A stretch of 64,000 nt of DNA from DATHZQ01 sp963823505. Its GTDB lineage: Bacteria > Actinomycetota > Acidimicrobiia > Spongiisociales > UBA5794. The stretch covers positions 806,001 to 870,000 of the forward strand of contig CAWGLY010000005.1 in the NCBI GenBank assembly GCA_963823505.1. Reading direction: 5' to 3'. Both the position numbers and the translations under genes were made by a program. Positions 34,785 through 44,166 of this stretch are shown here, in pieces (positions within the stretch are counted from its first letter, which is position 1; each line of letters begins with the position of its first letter). A model generated the notes under the pieces. That model saw only the letters and a program-made list of their open reading frames with translations, searched no databases and was not told the DNA's origin.

Positions 34785-35765
34785 GTGGCCGCGGTAGACG
34801 TAGATGCTCTGACCAAGACCTACCGCGTGCCGGTGCGGGAGACCGGGCTGCGCGCCTCGGTCTCGAGCCTGTTCCATCGCGAGCACCGCCAGGTCGAGGC
34901 GGTGAAGGCCATCAACTTCTCGATCGAGCCCGGCGAAGTGGTCGGTTTCCTCGGGCCCAACGGTGCCGGGAAGACCACGACCCTCAAGATGTTGACCGGC
35001 CTGCTCTATCCGACGAGCGGGTCCGCCGCGGTGCTTGGTTTCGATCCTTCCCGCAGGGAACAGGCGCTGCTCCGACGGCTTGCGCTCATCATGGGCAATC
35101 GCAACAACCTCAATTGGGACCTGCCTGCCACCGACTCGTACGAGCTCCAACGGGTGATCTACGAGGTCCCGCAGGCGGCGTTCACCCACCGATTCGACCG
35201 GTTCGTCGAGCTGCTCGACCTCGGCCCGCTCATCACCAAGCCGGTGCGCAACCTCTCATTGGGCGAACGCATGAAGGTGGAGATCGCCGGCGCCCTCCTG
35301 CATCACCCGGATGTCCTGTTCCTCGATGAGCCCACCATCGGTCTTGACGTCACCATGCAGCAGCGCATCCGTGCGTTCATCAAGGATCACAGCGCAGCTA
35401 CCGGGGCGACGGTGCTGCTCACCAGCCACTACATGGCCGACATCGTCGCCCTCTGCAAGCGGGTCATCGTCATCCACGAAGGCGCCATCATCTACGACGG
35501 TGCGCTCGACCGGCTGGCCGAACGATTCGCCGACTACAAGACGATCTCCGTCACCGCAGCCCACCTGCCACCGTCGTTGGAGCCCTACGGCGACGTGGTC
35601 GCGGTCCAGAACAGCGTCGGCACCGTCAAGGTGAAGCGAGCCGACGTGTCTGCGGTGGCCCGCAGGATGCTCGATGACATGGACGTGCTCGACATCTCCA
35701 TCTCCGAGCCGCCGATCGAAGACGTCATCTCGGATGTGTTCACCAACCGCACCCGTGACCGATGA
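34785..35765 (+). CDS. ABC-2 type exporter ATPase
   Basis: 326 aa. Walker A GPNGAGKTT near 57, a divergent signature NLSLGERMKVEIAGALLHHP near 155, Walker B VLFLDEPTIGLD near 178, and a switch His in LLTSHYM. The C-terminal about 80 residues form a DUF4162-like extension. The start is GTG at 34785, 6 nt after a TACGCT box (leaderless style). It overlaps the first permease by 4 nt; with two permeases it makes a complete exporter. The substrate (drug, lipid or polysaccharide) is unknown. Confidence 0.94.
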   Translation: MAAVDVDALTKTYRVPVRETGLRASVSSLFHREHRQVEAVKAINFSIEPGEVVGFLGPNGAGKTTTLKMLTGLLYPTSGSAAVLGFDPSRREQALLRRLALIMGNRNNLNWDLPATDSYELQRVIYEVPQAAFTHRFDRFVELLDLGPLITKPVRNLSLGERMKVEIAGALLHHPDVLFLDEPTIGLDVTMQQRIRAFIKDHSAATGATVLLTSHYMADIVALCKRVIVIHEGAIIYDGALDRLAERFADYKTISVTAAHLPPSLEPYGDVVAVQNSVGTVKVKRADVSAVARRMLDDMDVLDISISEPPIEDVISDVFTNRTRDR

Positions 35766-36565
35766 TCCGGCTCGCCCGGATCTACTGGGTTGAAGCGAAA
35801 CTCGGGTTCCAGAGCCAGCTGCAGTACCGGGTGGCGACGCTGTTCTCCCTGGTCGGCTTCTTCATCGAACCGGTGGTGTATCTCGTCGTATGGACCACGA
35901 TCGCCGAAGCGCAGGGCGGGTCGATCGCCGGGTACTCCGCAGCCGACTTCGTGGCGTACTACATCGCATGGACGCTCGTCCGGGCGATGAACATCTCATT
36001 GACCCCGTACGAGTGGGATGGCCGGATTCAGCGGGGTCGTATCAACGACCACTTGACGGTCCCGGTCAACATCTTCCACCGTGACCTCGCCAGTTTCGCC
36101 GGCTTGAAGCCGTTGTGGATCGTGTGGTGGATACCCCTCGCCGCCATCCTTGCGGCAGCCTTCCGCCTCGATCTCCGCCCGGCACCGTGGCAGATCTTGG
36201 CCTTCATCGCGGCGACGTGGACGGCGTTCGTCCTGCGCTTCATCATCCTCTACCTGCTGGGCATGATCTCGTTCTGGACCACCCGGGCGTCCGCCCTCTT
36301 CGAGATCGTCATGACCGGCGAAGTCCTCCTGTCGGGTCGGCTCGTACCCCTGGAGCTGATGCCGCCGTGGGTCCAGGACCTGGCGAACTGGCTGCCGTTC
36401 AAGTGGACCTATCAGGGGCCGATCAACATCGCCATCGGCCGAGTCGATGCCGTCGGCGCCGCCGGCGTGTTTGCCGCCCAAGCCATCTGGATCGCCGCCT
36501 TGGGTGGATTGCTCGCCTTGGTGTGGAAGCGGGCCATCAAGCGCTACTCGGCGGTGGGCGTATGA
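35762..36565 (+). CDS. ABC-2 type permease 1
   Basis: 267 aa with six predicted membrane segments, beginning YWVEAKLGFQSQLQYRVATLFSLVGFF and ending WKRAIKRYSAVGV. The N-terminal amphipathic coupling helix and the C-terminal KRYSxxGV end are typical of the paired DUF990-like ABC-2 permeases. ATGA overlaps join it to the ATPase before and the second permease after. It probably heterodimerises with that permease. Confidence 0.9.
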   Translation: MIRLARIYWVEAKLGFQSQLQYRVATLFSLVGFFIEPVVYLVVWTTIAEAQGGSIAGYSAADFVAYYIAWTLVRAMNISLTPYEWDGRIQRGRINDHLTVPVNIFHRDLASFAGLKPLWIVWWIPLAAILAAAFRLDLRPAPWQILAFIAATWTAFVLRFIILYLLGMISFWTTRASALFEIVMTGEVLLSGRLVPLELMPPWVQDLANWLPFKWTYQGPINIAIGRVDAVGAAGVFAAQAIWIAALGGLLALVWKRAIKRYSAVGV

Positions 36566-37347
36566 GGCCTTTCCGAGTCACGGCCGCCCACTGGCGCGTG
36601 GCGGCCATGAACGAGCTGCAATACCGCTCCAACTTCTTCGTCCAGATCATCCATTCGATGCTGGCCCTCGCCGTCGGGCTCGTGGGGATCTGGCTCGTGT
36701 TCTCCTACACCACCGAACTCGACGGCTGGTCCGAGCCGGAGCTGCTCATCGTCATGGGCATCCACATCCTCGTCGGCGGAGTGTTGCGGACCTTCATCGA
36801 ACCCAACATGCGAAGGCTCATGGACGAGGTCGAAGAAGGCACCTACGACTACGTGCTCACCAAGCCGCTCGATGCGCAGCTCCTGTCGAGCGTGAGGGAC
36901 CTGCGGATCTGGCACGGCTTCGACATCGTCCTCGGCCTCGTGGTGATGGTCTTCGGGATGGTCGAGCTGGCAGCCGACCTGCGCTGGACGGCGGCGTTGA
37001 CGTTCACCGCAACCCTCATCGGTGGCGTGTCCATGGTCTATTGCGTGTGGCTCATGATCACGTCGACCGCGTTCCGTGTCGTTCGATCCCAAGAAGTGCT
37101 CAACCTCTTCGACGGGTTCTATCAGACCGGCCGGTGGCCCGTGACCATCTACCCGTTGTGGTTGCGGGGGACGCTGACGTTCATCGTGCCGCTCGCCTTT
37201 GCCATCACGGTCCCTGCCGAAGCGGTGAGCGGCCGTCTCAGCGCCGGGACCGTGGCCTTGACGTTGTCGTTTGCCGTCGGTCTGGCTCTCATCACCCGCG
37301 TCGTCTGGCTCCGCAACCTCCGCCACTACTCAGGTGCCTCTGCGTAG
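36562..37347 (+). CDS. ABC-2 type permease 2
   Basis: 261 aa with six membrane segments: AAMNELQYRSNFFVQIIHSMLAL at the N-terminus, GGVLRTFIEPNMRRLMDEVEEGTYDYVLTKPLDAQLL as a cytoplasmic loop typical of the family, and a WLRNLRHYSGASA end parallel to that of permease 1. Begins as ATGA overlap. Last gene of the exporter operon. Confidence 0.9.
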   Translation: MRPFRVTAAHWRVAAMNELQYRSNFFVQIIHSMLALAVGLVGIWLVFSYTTELDGWSEPELLIVMGIHILVGGVLRTFIEPNMRRLMDEVEEGTYDYVLTKPLDAQLLSSVRDLRIWHGFDIVLGLVVMVFGMVELAADLRWTAALTFTATLIGGVSMVYCVWLMITSTAFRVVRSQEVLNLFDGFYQTGRWPVTIYPLWLRGTLTFIVPLAFAITVPAEAVSGRLSAGTVALTLSFAVGLALITRVVWLRNLRHYSGASA

Positions 37348-37426
37348 ACGGGAACCGCGCCGCGTTCCTTGGGAGGTTGCTGGGAACGCTGCGCGTTCCC
37401 CTCGATGTGAGCGGGGAGACTCCGGG

Positions 37427-37775
37427 CTACTCGTTGCCGAGGGCTTCCATGCGATCGAGGAGATCGAGGGAGGACGCTGCGGCTTCTCCCAGATCGCCGG
37501 TTGTGTCCGCGGCCGCTTCGAGCACCCGGCGAGCCTCGGGGCCGCCGATGTCGGCAAGGAGGCGCACCGTCTGCGGTGACGCATCACCCCGGCTGATGGC
37601 ATCGCCGATCAGGGCGACCGATCGTTCGTCCGGCCTTCACGAGCGACATCCCTGCCAGAGTGCGGTCCTGCTCGTCGCCGTGCTGGAACGCCTCGATCAA
37701 CGCCTGGCCGCTCCTGCCGAGCGTGCGCCACGCAATGCCGGCGCCAATCACCTTCAGCGAACTGCCCAAGCCCAT
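37427..37775 (-). pseudogene. HEAT-repeat-like small protein, single-base frameshift
   Basis: From ATG at 37775 the frame reads MGLGSSLKVIGAGIAWRTLG through SLVKAG; removing one base near 37624-37631 (minus GGACGAACG) lets it continue ERSVALIGDAISRGDASPQ and so on to LLDRMEALGNE and TAG at 37427, about 115 aa of helical HEAT-like sequence. Both halves are coherent, so this is one gene with a +1 indel. Sequencing error or recent inactivation cannot be separated here. It lies 9 bases after the hydrolase gene on the same strand, as if in an operon. Confidence 0.65.
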
Positions 37776-37784
37776 CGCGTCAGC

Positions 37785-38920
37785 CTACGGCGCAACGTGC
37801 TGCCACAAGTTGTGATCGTCCCAGTAGTCCGGTTCGTGGGTGGACGTGTGGTTGAACCAGCCGTGGCGATGCTCCTCGATGTCGAAGTCGTCGGTACGGA
37901 AGCGCTGCCCACCCCGGTCGAGGGCGATGACCAGGTCGAACTTGACCCTGACGTCGATGATGCGCTGCACCTTGGTGAAGTCCGGGAACCACTCGCCGTG
38001 CACCGGCCAGCCCATCAGCACCAGACGGTCGAACTCGACGCCCTGCTTGGTGGCCAGGTGCGCAACAGTGCCACCGTGGCTGTGGGCGAAGAAGTCCGGG
38101 GACACGAGACCCTGATCGCCGATCCATTGCTTCAACTCGAGCGCAGCGGCCAGGCGGCCCGAGTGCGAATACGCGCCGCTCCAGCGGAAGCTCTCGTCGT
38201 GGACGTCCGGCCGCTTCGCCGCCAGCGCCGCGTAGAAGCTGCCGCCGGGCTGATACCACCCGCCGTCGGAACCGAACGTGCCGTGGGTGATGACGGCGGT
38301 ATGCGACTCCCGGGTACGTGGCTTCGACTCGGGCGCATCGACGACCAGGTCGGCGACGACCGGGTCGGTCTTGTCGATGCGGGCGAGCGCTTCTTCAGCG
38401 AGCTTGCTCACCAGCGGGTCCTCCGAGGCGGCACCCTCGTGCAGGATGTCGCGGATCCGCTTCCGCATACGCGTCGTCTCGCGAGCCCCGGCGGCTGCGG
38501 CGACCCGCACCAGCGGATGCTCGCTGCGCATCGCTCCCTCGAACAGCGCCGCCGCCGTCTCGGTATCCGGATGGTCATAGAGGTTGCGCACCGTCGCCGA
38601 CAGCTCATCGCGAAGATCCGGGGCCGCTTCGTCATCCAGCTCCTTCTGTGACACCCCGAGGGCCTGCGTCGCCTCGTCGACCCGCAGCCGATCGAGCTGC
38701 GTTCGAGCGGCCGCAGATCCGGCAGGTTGAACGGCGTTCCCGCGGTGTCCTCCGACCAATCCTGCTCAACCTCCGCCGAGATCCCGAGCACTCCGGCGCG
38801 GGCCGCCAGCAGCAACGCTGCCTGTGATGCGGCGGCCGACTGCGTCGACTCCGAGTCGATGGACGGCATCTCCTCAAAAGCATCGCGCGGATCGATGGGC
38901 TCGAGACGCTGATACGTCAT
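37785..38920 (-). pseudogene. Alpha/beta-hydrolase with N-terminal helical repeats, single-base frameshift
   Basis: The N-terminus (MTYQRLEPIDPRDAFEEMPS to LPDLRPLE) is in one frame and the rest (RTQLDRLRVDEATQALGVS to LWQHVAP) in another. They join by one missing base near 38700-38712, giving about 378 aa. The second half has HEAT-like helices (about 90-170), then an esterase-like domain: oxyanion strand AVITHGTFGSDGGWY, nucleophile elbow FFAHSHGGT and late acidic/His segments (FDIEEHRHGWFNH). It is probably a lipase/esterase-like hydrolase. Error or true frameshift is unresolved. Confidence 0.7.
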
Positions 38921-39001
38921 GGTTCGACCTCCCCAGGGCTCACCTTCTCATGATGCGCCCCGGGTGCGACAGATACAACAGAATGTCGAAGCGACGTATC
39001 T

Positions 39002-39028
39002 GGTACTTGGTACCTGGTACCAAGTACC
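39002..39028. repeat. Perfect 13-bp inverted repeat with 1-base spacer
   Basis: GGTACTTGGTACC, a single T, then GGTACCAAGTACC. It lies 33 bases after the stop of the beta-propeller gene and about 80 bases upstream of the hydrolase start (both minus). It could be a terminator for the first, an operator for the second or a dispersed repeat. Confidence 0.65.
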
Positions 39029-39060
39029 TACAGGGCCGAGGAAGCGTTCCCGCGTTCTCG

Positions 39061-40077
39061 TCAGGGGACGTAGGCCAGACCGAAGGGGTTGAGGCCCACC
39101 GTTACTTCGCCGATGGCTGTCGGCACCGGGTGGGTGGGGGACACGGAGTACACGGTCACCTTGTCGGACGTCCCGCCCGAGTGGGTGACGTAGAGGGTGC
39201 GGTTGGGGGCCACGGCGACGTTGTGCGGCACGGCGTAGGCCGTGTCGGCAGAGCCGATGACCGTGTTGGTGGCCGTGTCGATGGCGTACAGACCGTCGAC
39301 ACCACCGCCGGGTAGGTTCGTCGTGTAGAACACGCTGCCGTTGGGCGCCATGGCGGCACCGTGCGCTCCCGGCACGGCGACATCGGTCACCGGCCGCAGG
39401 TTGCGCCTGCTGAGCACATGTACGACGTTGCCGTTCTGCGCGGGCACGTAGAGCAGGTTGTTGGCGGCCGTCACGGACACGTGCGGGTCGAGTCCCACCG
39501 GCTGCCGGTTCATCTCTGCGAAGCTTCTGGTGTTGAACTGGATGACCCAGTCGTGGTCTTCGCCGCCGACGAGCGTCACGAAGGCGCTGCGGCCGTTGGG
39601 GTCGAGGATGACATCGTGCGGTTTGTACCCGGCGTCGACGAGATCGGCGGGCATGGCAACGGTGGCGATGACGGCGAGCGAAACGGGATCGATGACCGTG
39701 GTGGTGTTGTCGATGTCGTTGTTCACCCACAGCTGCCGGTCGTTGCTCCACATGTGGAACACACCCTCACCGGCAGCCGCCGTCCCGATGACCGACCAGT
39801 CGTGGGAGCTGAACACCACGACGCGGTTGTTGGCACGGTCGCCCACGTAGACCCGATCACCCGAGCTGGATGCCGTCACGTACATGGGTTCGCCCGCATC
39901 GGGCATGGCAACGGTGGCGGTCAGCGTCTGGGTGCCGGCATCGATGACCGAGATCGTACCGGAGGCGCGGTTGGCGACGACGATGTCTCCCGCCGGTCCG
40001 ATACCTGCGGCCGGGGCAACGGCCAGCAGTGCACCCAAGATCGACAACGCGGCAACAAGCAGCCACGACTTCCTCAT
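39061..40077 (-). CDS. Exported YncE-like seven-bladed beta-propeller protein
   Basis: 338 aa. Signal peptide MRKSWLLVAALSILGALLAV with cleavage likely after APAAG. Repeats of the YVTN/YncE kind follow: IVVANRASGTISVIDAGTQT, VYVGDRANNRVVVFSS, LWVNNDIDNTTTVIDP, LLYVPAQNGNVVHVLS, LYAIDTATNTVIG, TLYVTHSGGTSDKVTVYS. ATG at 40077 has a GGGAGAGGGG site. It probably acts outside the membrane; ligand unknown. Divergent from the small metallopeptidase gene. Confidence 0.9.
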   Translation of the reverse strand: MRKSWLLVAALSILGALLAVAPAAGIGPAGDIVVANRASGTISVIDAGTQTLTATVAMPDAGEPMYVTASSSGDRVYVGDRANNRVVVFSSHDWSVIGTAAAGEGVFHMWSNDRQLWVNNDIDNTTTVIDPVSLAVIATVAMPADLVDAGYKPHDVILDPNGRSAFVTLVGGEDHDWVIQFNTRSFAEMNRQPVGLDPHVSVTAANNLLYVPAQNGNVVHVLSRRNLRPVTDVAVPGAHGAAMAPNGSVFYTTNLPGGGVDGLYAIDTATNTVIGSADTAYAVPHNVAVAPNRTLYVTHSGGTSDKVTVYSVSPTHPVPTAIGEVTVGLNPFGLAYVP

Positions 40078-40187
40078 AGACCCCTCTCCCTTCACGAGGT
40101 TGCGTGTGGCGAACCTAACGGGCACTTCTTACAGAACCGTGAACACCGACAACTTTTCACCGGATCTCTTCTTGTACGCTGCCGCAA

Positions 40188-40542
40188 ATGGATCGCGAGG
40201 CGTTCGAGAAGGTCGTCGACGACGTGCTGGAAGCGTTGCCGCAGTGGGTCGTCGACCGGGTGGACAACGTCCAGGTCATCGTGGAGGAATGGCCGACTCG
40301 CCAGCAAGATCCGGATCGGCACGGTCTCCTCGGGCTCTACGAAGGCGTGTCGCTCCTCGAACGTGGTGTCGACTACTACGCCGCGATGCCGGACACGATC
40401 ACGATCTTCCGCCAGCCGCACATGTCCCTCGGGCTTTCCGACGCCGAGCTGCGCGCCGAGATCCGCAAGACCGTCCTCCACGAGCTCGCCCATCACCTCG
40501 GGCATCGACGACCACCGTCTCCACGAGTTGGGTTGGGGTTGA
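40188..40542 (+). pseudogene. Small metallopeptidase-family (zincin-like) protein with single-base insertion
   Basis: The family is recognised from LGLYEGVSLLERG, TIFRQPHMSL and KTVLHELAHHLG (HExxH, about residues 96-104). After that the raw frame runs on as nonsense to 40580; deleting one G of the GGG at 40500-40502 gives IDDHRLHELGWG and TGA at 40540-40542, the normal ending of these about 117-aa proteins. The gene starts 7 nt after a TACGCT box. It is therefore probably intact in nature or freshly frameshifted. Zinc protease activity is unproven for the family. Confidence 0.72.
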
Positions 40543-40616
40543 CGATCCCACGGAACTCTCGGGGCCCGTGCGTGTCGTAGCATCGGAACGAACCACACGC
40601 GAACCCAGGAGGCTTT

Positions 40617-40856
40617 GTGGACGAACTCATCAAACAGCTGCAGGAAAAGACCGGTCTTGGCGTCGACCAGATCAAAACCGTGATCAGTGGTGTGATGGAC
40701 TACCTCGGCGACAAGCTGCCGGCGCCCATCGCCAGCCAGGTCACCAAGCTGCTCGGAGACGACTCCGGCGACGGTGGCGGCGATGACGGTGGCGGCGGTG
40801 GTCTGATGGATCAGGCCAAGGACATGCTCGGCGGGATCATGGGCGGCGGCAACTGA
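40617..40856 (+). CDS. Small helical protein with Gly/Asp-rich tail
   Basis: 79 aa from GTG with AGGAGG 4 nt upstream. Residues 1-45 form amphipathic helices (DELIKQLQEKTGLGVDQIK, VISGVMDYLGDKLPAPIASQ) similar to DUF937/DUF2267-like small proteins; 48-62 is a GDDGGGG linker, followed by LMDQAKDMLGGIMGGGN. Function unknown. A terminator hairpin follows 25 nt downstream. Confidence 0.75.
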   Translation: MDELIKQLQEKTGLGVDQIKTVISGVMDYLGDKLPAPIASQVTKLLGDDSGDGGGDDGGGGGLMDQAKDMLGGIMGGGN

Positions 40857-40881
40857 GCCGTCCCCCCACCTGAAAACGTGA

Positions 40882-40913
40882 GACGAGGCCCCGACACATG
40901 TCCGGGCCTCGTC
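40882..40913 (+). terminator. Hairpin terminator
   Basis: GACGAGGCCC / GGGCCTCGTC 10-bp stem with a 12-base loop that itself contains GACA/TGTC pairing; 25 nt after the small-protein stop. Confidence 0.7.
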
Positions 40914-40977
40914 CTCGTTCCCCGACGAGGTCGTTGTTGCGGACACGGCTCGCAACGTCTCCCTACACTCGGTGGGC

Positions 40978-43362
40978 ATGGTCGATGAACGCACAACATA
41001 CGTAGACATCGCACTGTTGGACGAACCTGCGTGGCCGGACGCATCGGGTCCGTACCTGTTTCTGCTGGAGGTCAGCGGGCCGCTCGAGGAGCGCCTGCTC
41101 GAGGCATGGATCGAACGCAACCGGCCCCCCGATGTCGATCCCGGCGACGTTCAGATCGCCGTGCTCCCCCAAACCCGGCGGAAGCGCCGCCGCCGCCAGG
41201 ACCCCCGGCTCGAAGCCTTCCTCAACATGCGCGACGACCCCTTGCTGGTCCCGCTGCGCATCGTCTGGCTGGCGAGGGCAAAGGACGGGAAGCGCACCGT
41301 CGGCCTGCGTGACCTGGTCACGTTCGGCGATCCCCGCGACCCCGACCCCATCCGGCAGCGAGCCATCTTCTACTTCGAGCCGGAACGCGCCCGCATCGTG
41401 ACGGGCGGCACCGGCCGGCAGTCCGAGGTGCGAGCGATGTGGGCGGCGCCGGGCGGCCCGGCGGAGACCGACGGGCGAAGCCTCACCGAATACACCGCCA
41501 TGCAGGCGTGGCTGACGTTGGAACGCTCCGAACGGGAGCTGCGCGGCAGCCGCTACAAGGTGCCGAAGTTCCCCAGGGAGTCGCTCACCGAGCGCACGGC
41601 GTTCTCGACGGGTGTTGCCACGCTGGCCCGCACGTCCGGCGAGTCGTATGAAGCGGTGGCGAAGAAGGCGCAGCGGTACGTCAAGGAGATCGCAGCCACC
41701 CACAGCCCGTACGTGATCGACCTCGTCACCGGTGGCGTCCGGTGGCTGCTCAACAAGGCATACGTCGGGGTGTACTACGACGAGCAGGAGCTCGAAACCT
41801 TGTATTCGATGAGTCAGCAGTTCCCGCTGGTCTTCCTGCCGTCGCATCGTTCCAACATGGACCATCTGGTGCTCCAGTACGTGCTCTACGAGAACGGGCT
41901 GCCGCCGAACCACACCGCAGGCGGGATCAACATGAACTTCTTCCCGATCGGGCCGTTCCTGCGCCGCAGCGGCGTGTTCTTCATCAGACGCGAGTTCAAG
42001 GACAACCTGCCGTACAAGTTCGTGTTGCGGCAGTACCTCGACTACCTGCTGCAGCGCCGCTTCCCTCTCGAGTGGTTCATCGAGGGAGGTCGTTCTCGTT
42101 CAGGCAAGATGCGGGCCCCGCGCTACGGGATGCTGGCCTACGTGGTCGAGTCCTTCCAGCGCGGCTCTGCGGAAGACGTGATCATCATCCCGGTGTCGAT
42201 CGGTTACGACCAGATCCAGGACGTGGAGAGTTATGCAGCCGAACAGAGCGGCGGCGGCAAGGACAAGGAAAGCATCGGGTGGCTGATTCGGGCGGTGCGC
42301 TCTGTCCGCAAACGGTTTGGTGCCGTCCACCTGCGCTTCGGGGCACCGCTCTCGCTGCGGACCTACATGGCCGACCACCGCGACGAACTGCCTGCCGATG
42401 CCGAGACCCGCTCGACTGCCATCCCGAAGCTGGCCTTCGAGATCTCGGCGCGCATCAACGAAGCGACGCCGATCACCCCCATCTCGCTGGTCGCCCTCGT
42501 GCTGCTGGCCGACGAGGACCGCAGCCTGTCGGTGGAGGAAACCATCGATCGGCTCCGCCCCTACCTCGAGCTGATCGCCCGCCGTGATCTGCCGATGACG
42601 GAGAAGCTCGACCCGACCAATCGCGTTCAGGTGGAAGCAGCGCTGCACGCCCTGGTGCTCCACGGCGTCGTCAGCAGGTTCGAGGGTGCGACCGAAACCG
42701 TGTATCGCATCGGGGCCAACCAGTATCTCGCCGCCGCCTTCTACCGCAACACCATCATCCACTTCTTCCTCAACGTGGCGATCACCGAGGTGGCGCTCGT
42801 GGCCGCAAGAGCCAAGGGTGCCGACGACCTGCAACATGCAGTCATCGCAGAGGCCCTGGCGCTGCGCGACCTGCTGAAGTTCGAGTTCTTCTTCTCCTCG
42901 ACGCAGGACTTCGAAGTCGAAATCCGCTTCGAGCTCAGGGACCATCACCCCGATTGGAGGGCCTTGCTCGAAGCGGGCGACGTCGACGCCGTGCTCCGCA
43001 GCTTCGACCCGTTCCAGTCGCCTGCCGTGCTGCGACCGTTCGTCGAGGCCTACCAGGTAGTGGCCGATCTGATCGATCAGGCGGCGTTCCACAGCAAGAT
43101 CGACCAGGACAAGCTGCGCAAGGATGCCATGGCTCTTGGCAAGCAATACCTGCTCCAGGGTCGCATCAAGACGGCGGAATCGGTGTCGAGCGTGCTGTTC
43201 GACTCGGCCATCCAGCTCGCCGCCAACCGCAAGCTGTTCACTGCCGGTCCCGACATGGTGGAACGGCGCAAGGCGTTTGCGGTCGAGATACGCACGTTGA
43301 TCGGCCATCTCGATTCCATATCGGCCATCGCCATCGGCCGCGGCGCAGGGATTCTCGACTGA
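40978..43362 (+). CDS. plsB: Glycerol-3-phosphate 1-O-acyltransferase (PlsB-like)
   Basis: 794 aa, close to E. coli PlsB length. Acyltransferase motif I is HRSNMDHL with H290 and the Asp four residues later; the Arg-containing GPFLRRSGVFFIRR block (motif II) and FIEGGRSRSGKM (motif III, about 367) follow, then IIPVSIGYDQI (motif IV). It adds the first acyl chain to glycerol-3-phosphate in phospholipid synthesis at the membrane. ATG at 40978 follows a TACACT box by 8 nt; an in-frame GTG two codons earlier is possible. No operon partner. Confidence 0.9.
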   Translation: MVDERTTYVDIALLDEPAWPDASGPYLFLLEVSGPLEERLLEAWIERNRPPDVDPGDVQIAVLPQTRRKRRRRQDPRLEAFLNMRDDPLLVPLRIVWLARAKDGKRTVGLRDLVTFGDPRDPDPIRQRAIFYFEPERARIVTGGTGRQSEVRAMWAAPGGPAETDGRSLTEYTAMQAWLTLERSERELRGSRYKVPKFPRESLTERTAFSTGVATLARTSGESYEAVAKKAQRYVKEIAATHSPYVIDLVTGGVRWLLNKAYVGVYYDEQELETLYSMSQQFPLVFLPSHRSNMDHLVLQYVLYENGLPPNHTAGGINMNFFPIGPFLRRSGVFFIRREFKDNLPYKFVLRQYLDYLLQRRFPLEWFIEGGRSRSGKMRAPRYGMLAYVVESFQRGSAEDVIIIPVSIGYDQIQDVESYAAEQSGGGKDKESIGWLIRAVRSVRKRFGAVHLRFGAPLSLRTYMADHRDELPADAETRSTAIPKLAFEISARINEATPITPISLVALVLLADEDRSLSVEETIDRLRPYLELIARRDLPMTEKLDPTNRVQVEAALHALVLHGVVSRFEGATETVYRIGANQYLAAAFYRNTIIHFFLNVAITEVALVAARAKGADDLQHAVIAEALALRDLLKFEFFFSSTQDFEVEIRFELRDHHPDWRALLEAGDVDAVLRSFDPFQSPAVLRPFVEAYQVVADLIDQAAFHSKIDQDKLRKDAMALGKQYLLQGRIKTAESVSSVLFDSAIQLAANRKLFTAGPDMVERRKAFAVEIRTLIGHLDSISAIAIGRGAGILD

Positions 43363-43419
43363 AGCTCGAGGACGTGCCTCCCGATACCGGCTGACCGCTC
43401 CCGGGCATCCCCCTGAAGC

Positions 43420-44064
43420 TCAGCTGTAGAAGGGGTTCTCCCCCGCATCGTGGTTGGTGACGTCGACGATCTCGGTGATCTCGGGCACGTGCTGCTTGAT
43501 CGCCGTCTCGATGCCCTGACGCAGCGTCATCGCCGCAAGACCGCAACCCTGGCAGCCGCCGCCCATCTCGACGAACGCCACGTGGTCCTCGACCCTGTCG
43601 AGGATGGCGACACCGCCGTGGGAGGCGATTGCTGGGTTGATGGCCTGATCGAGGAGCTGCCGGATCCGTTCTTCGATGGAACCGGTGAGCTCGATCTCGG
43701 GGATCTCGGGACCGCCCATCGTCGGTGAGCTCGCCGGGTTGGGGTTGCGCAGCACCAAACCGGGCGCCGCGGGGTCCGTCGAGATGTCGAGCACGCTGCC
43801 CTGCAGGTTGTCGATCGAGTCCGGCGGGATCGCCACCGGCAGGCCACCATGATCCTCGATGTGGTGCTCGGCGTGTTCGACATCCTCGGGCCGCAGGAAC
43901 GCGGTCTCGTAGATGAACCCGTTGTGTCCGACGCCCGCGATGCGGATGCCGAGCGACAACCCGTCGATGGCCTCCTGCTCCCGAAGCGCAAGGATCTGCT
44001 CGAGCGCAGTATCGGTGATCTCGATGATGGTTGTGGACTTGGTGGACCCGGTGAGTGCTGTCAT
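43420..44064 (-). CDS. nfuA: NfuA-like iron-sulfur carrier
   Basis: 214 aa from MTALTGST. Residues about 10-110 are a degenerate A-type (IscA-like) domain (GLSLGIRIAGVGHNGFIYE) without the usual cysteines; about 140-205 are a NifU C-terminal domain with the CxxC cluster motif GGGCQGCGLAAMTL. This two-domain layout is NfuA, which carries [4Fe-4S] clusters to apo-proteins and protects under stress. ATG is chosen over an upstream in-frame start lacking a signal. Confidence 0.92.
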   Translation of the reverse strand: MTALTGSTKSTTIIEITDTALEQILALREQEAIDGLSLGIRIAGVGHNGFIYETAFLRPEDVEHAEHHIEDHGGLPVAIPPDSIDNLQGSVLDISTDPAAPGLVLRNPNPASSPTMGGPEIPEIELTGSIEERIRQLLDQAINPAIASHGGVAILDRVEDHVAFVEMGGGCQGCGLAAMTLRQGIETAIKQHVPEITEIVDVTNHDAGENPFYS

Positions 44065-44166
44065 CAGACGGCCATGGTACCGGGCGGCGAGCCCGTACCG
44101 AACACGCACAGCACCGCGACCGTGAGCCCTGCCCTGCGCGAGCGCTGCAGCCTGACCGGCCTCGGG

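Noticed and set aside
36447..38651. 734-codon plus-strand ORF
   Set aside because: Runs through the permease 2 gene in another frame and then antisense to the hydrolase gene; no coherent domain.
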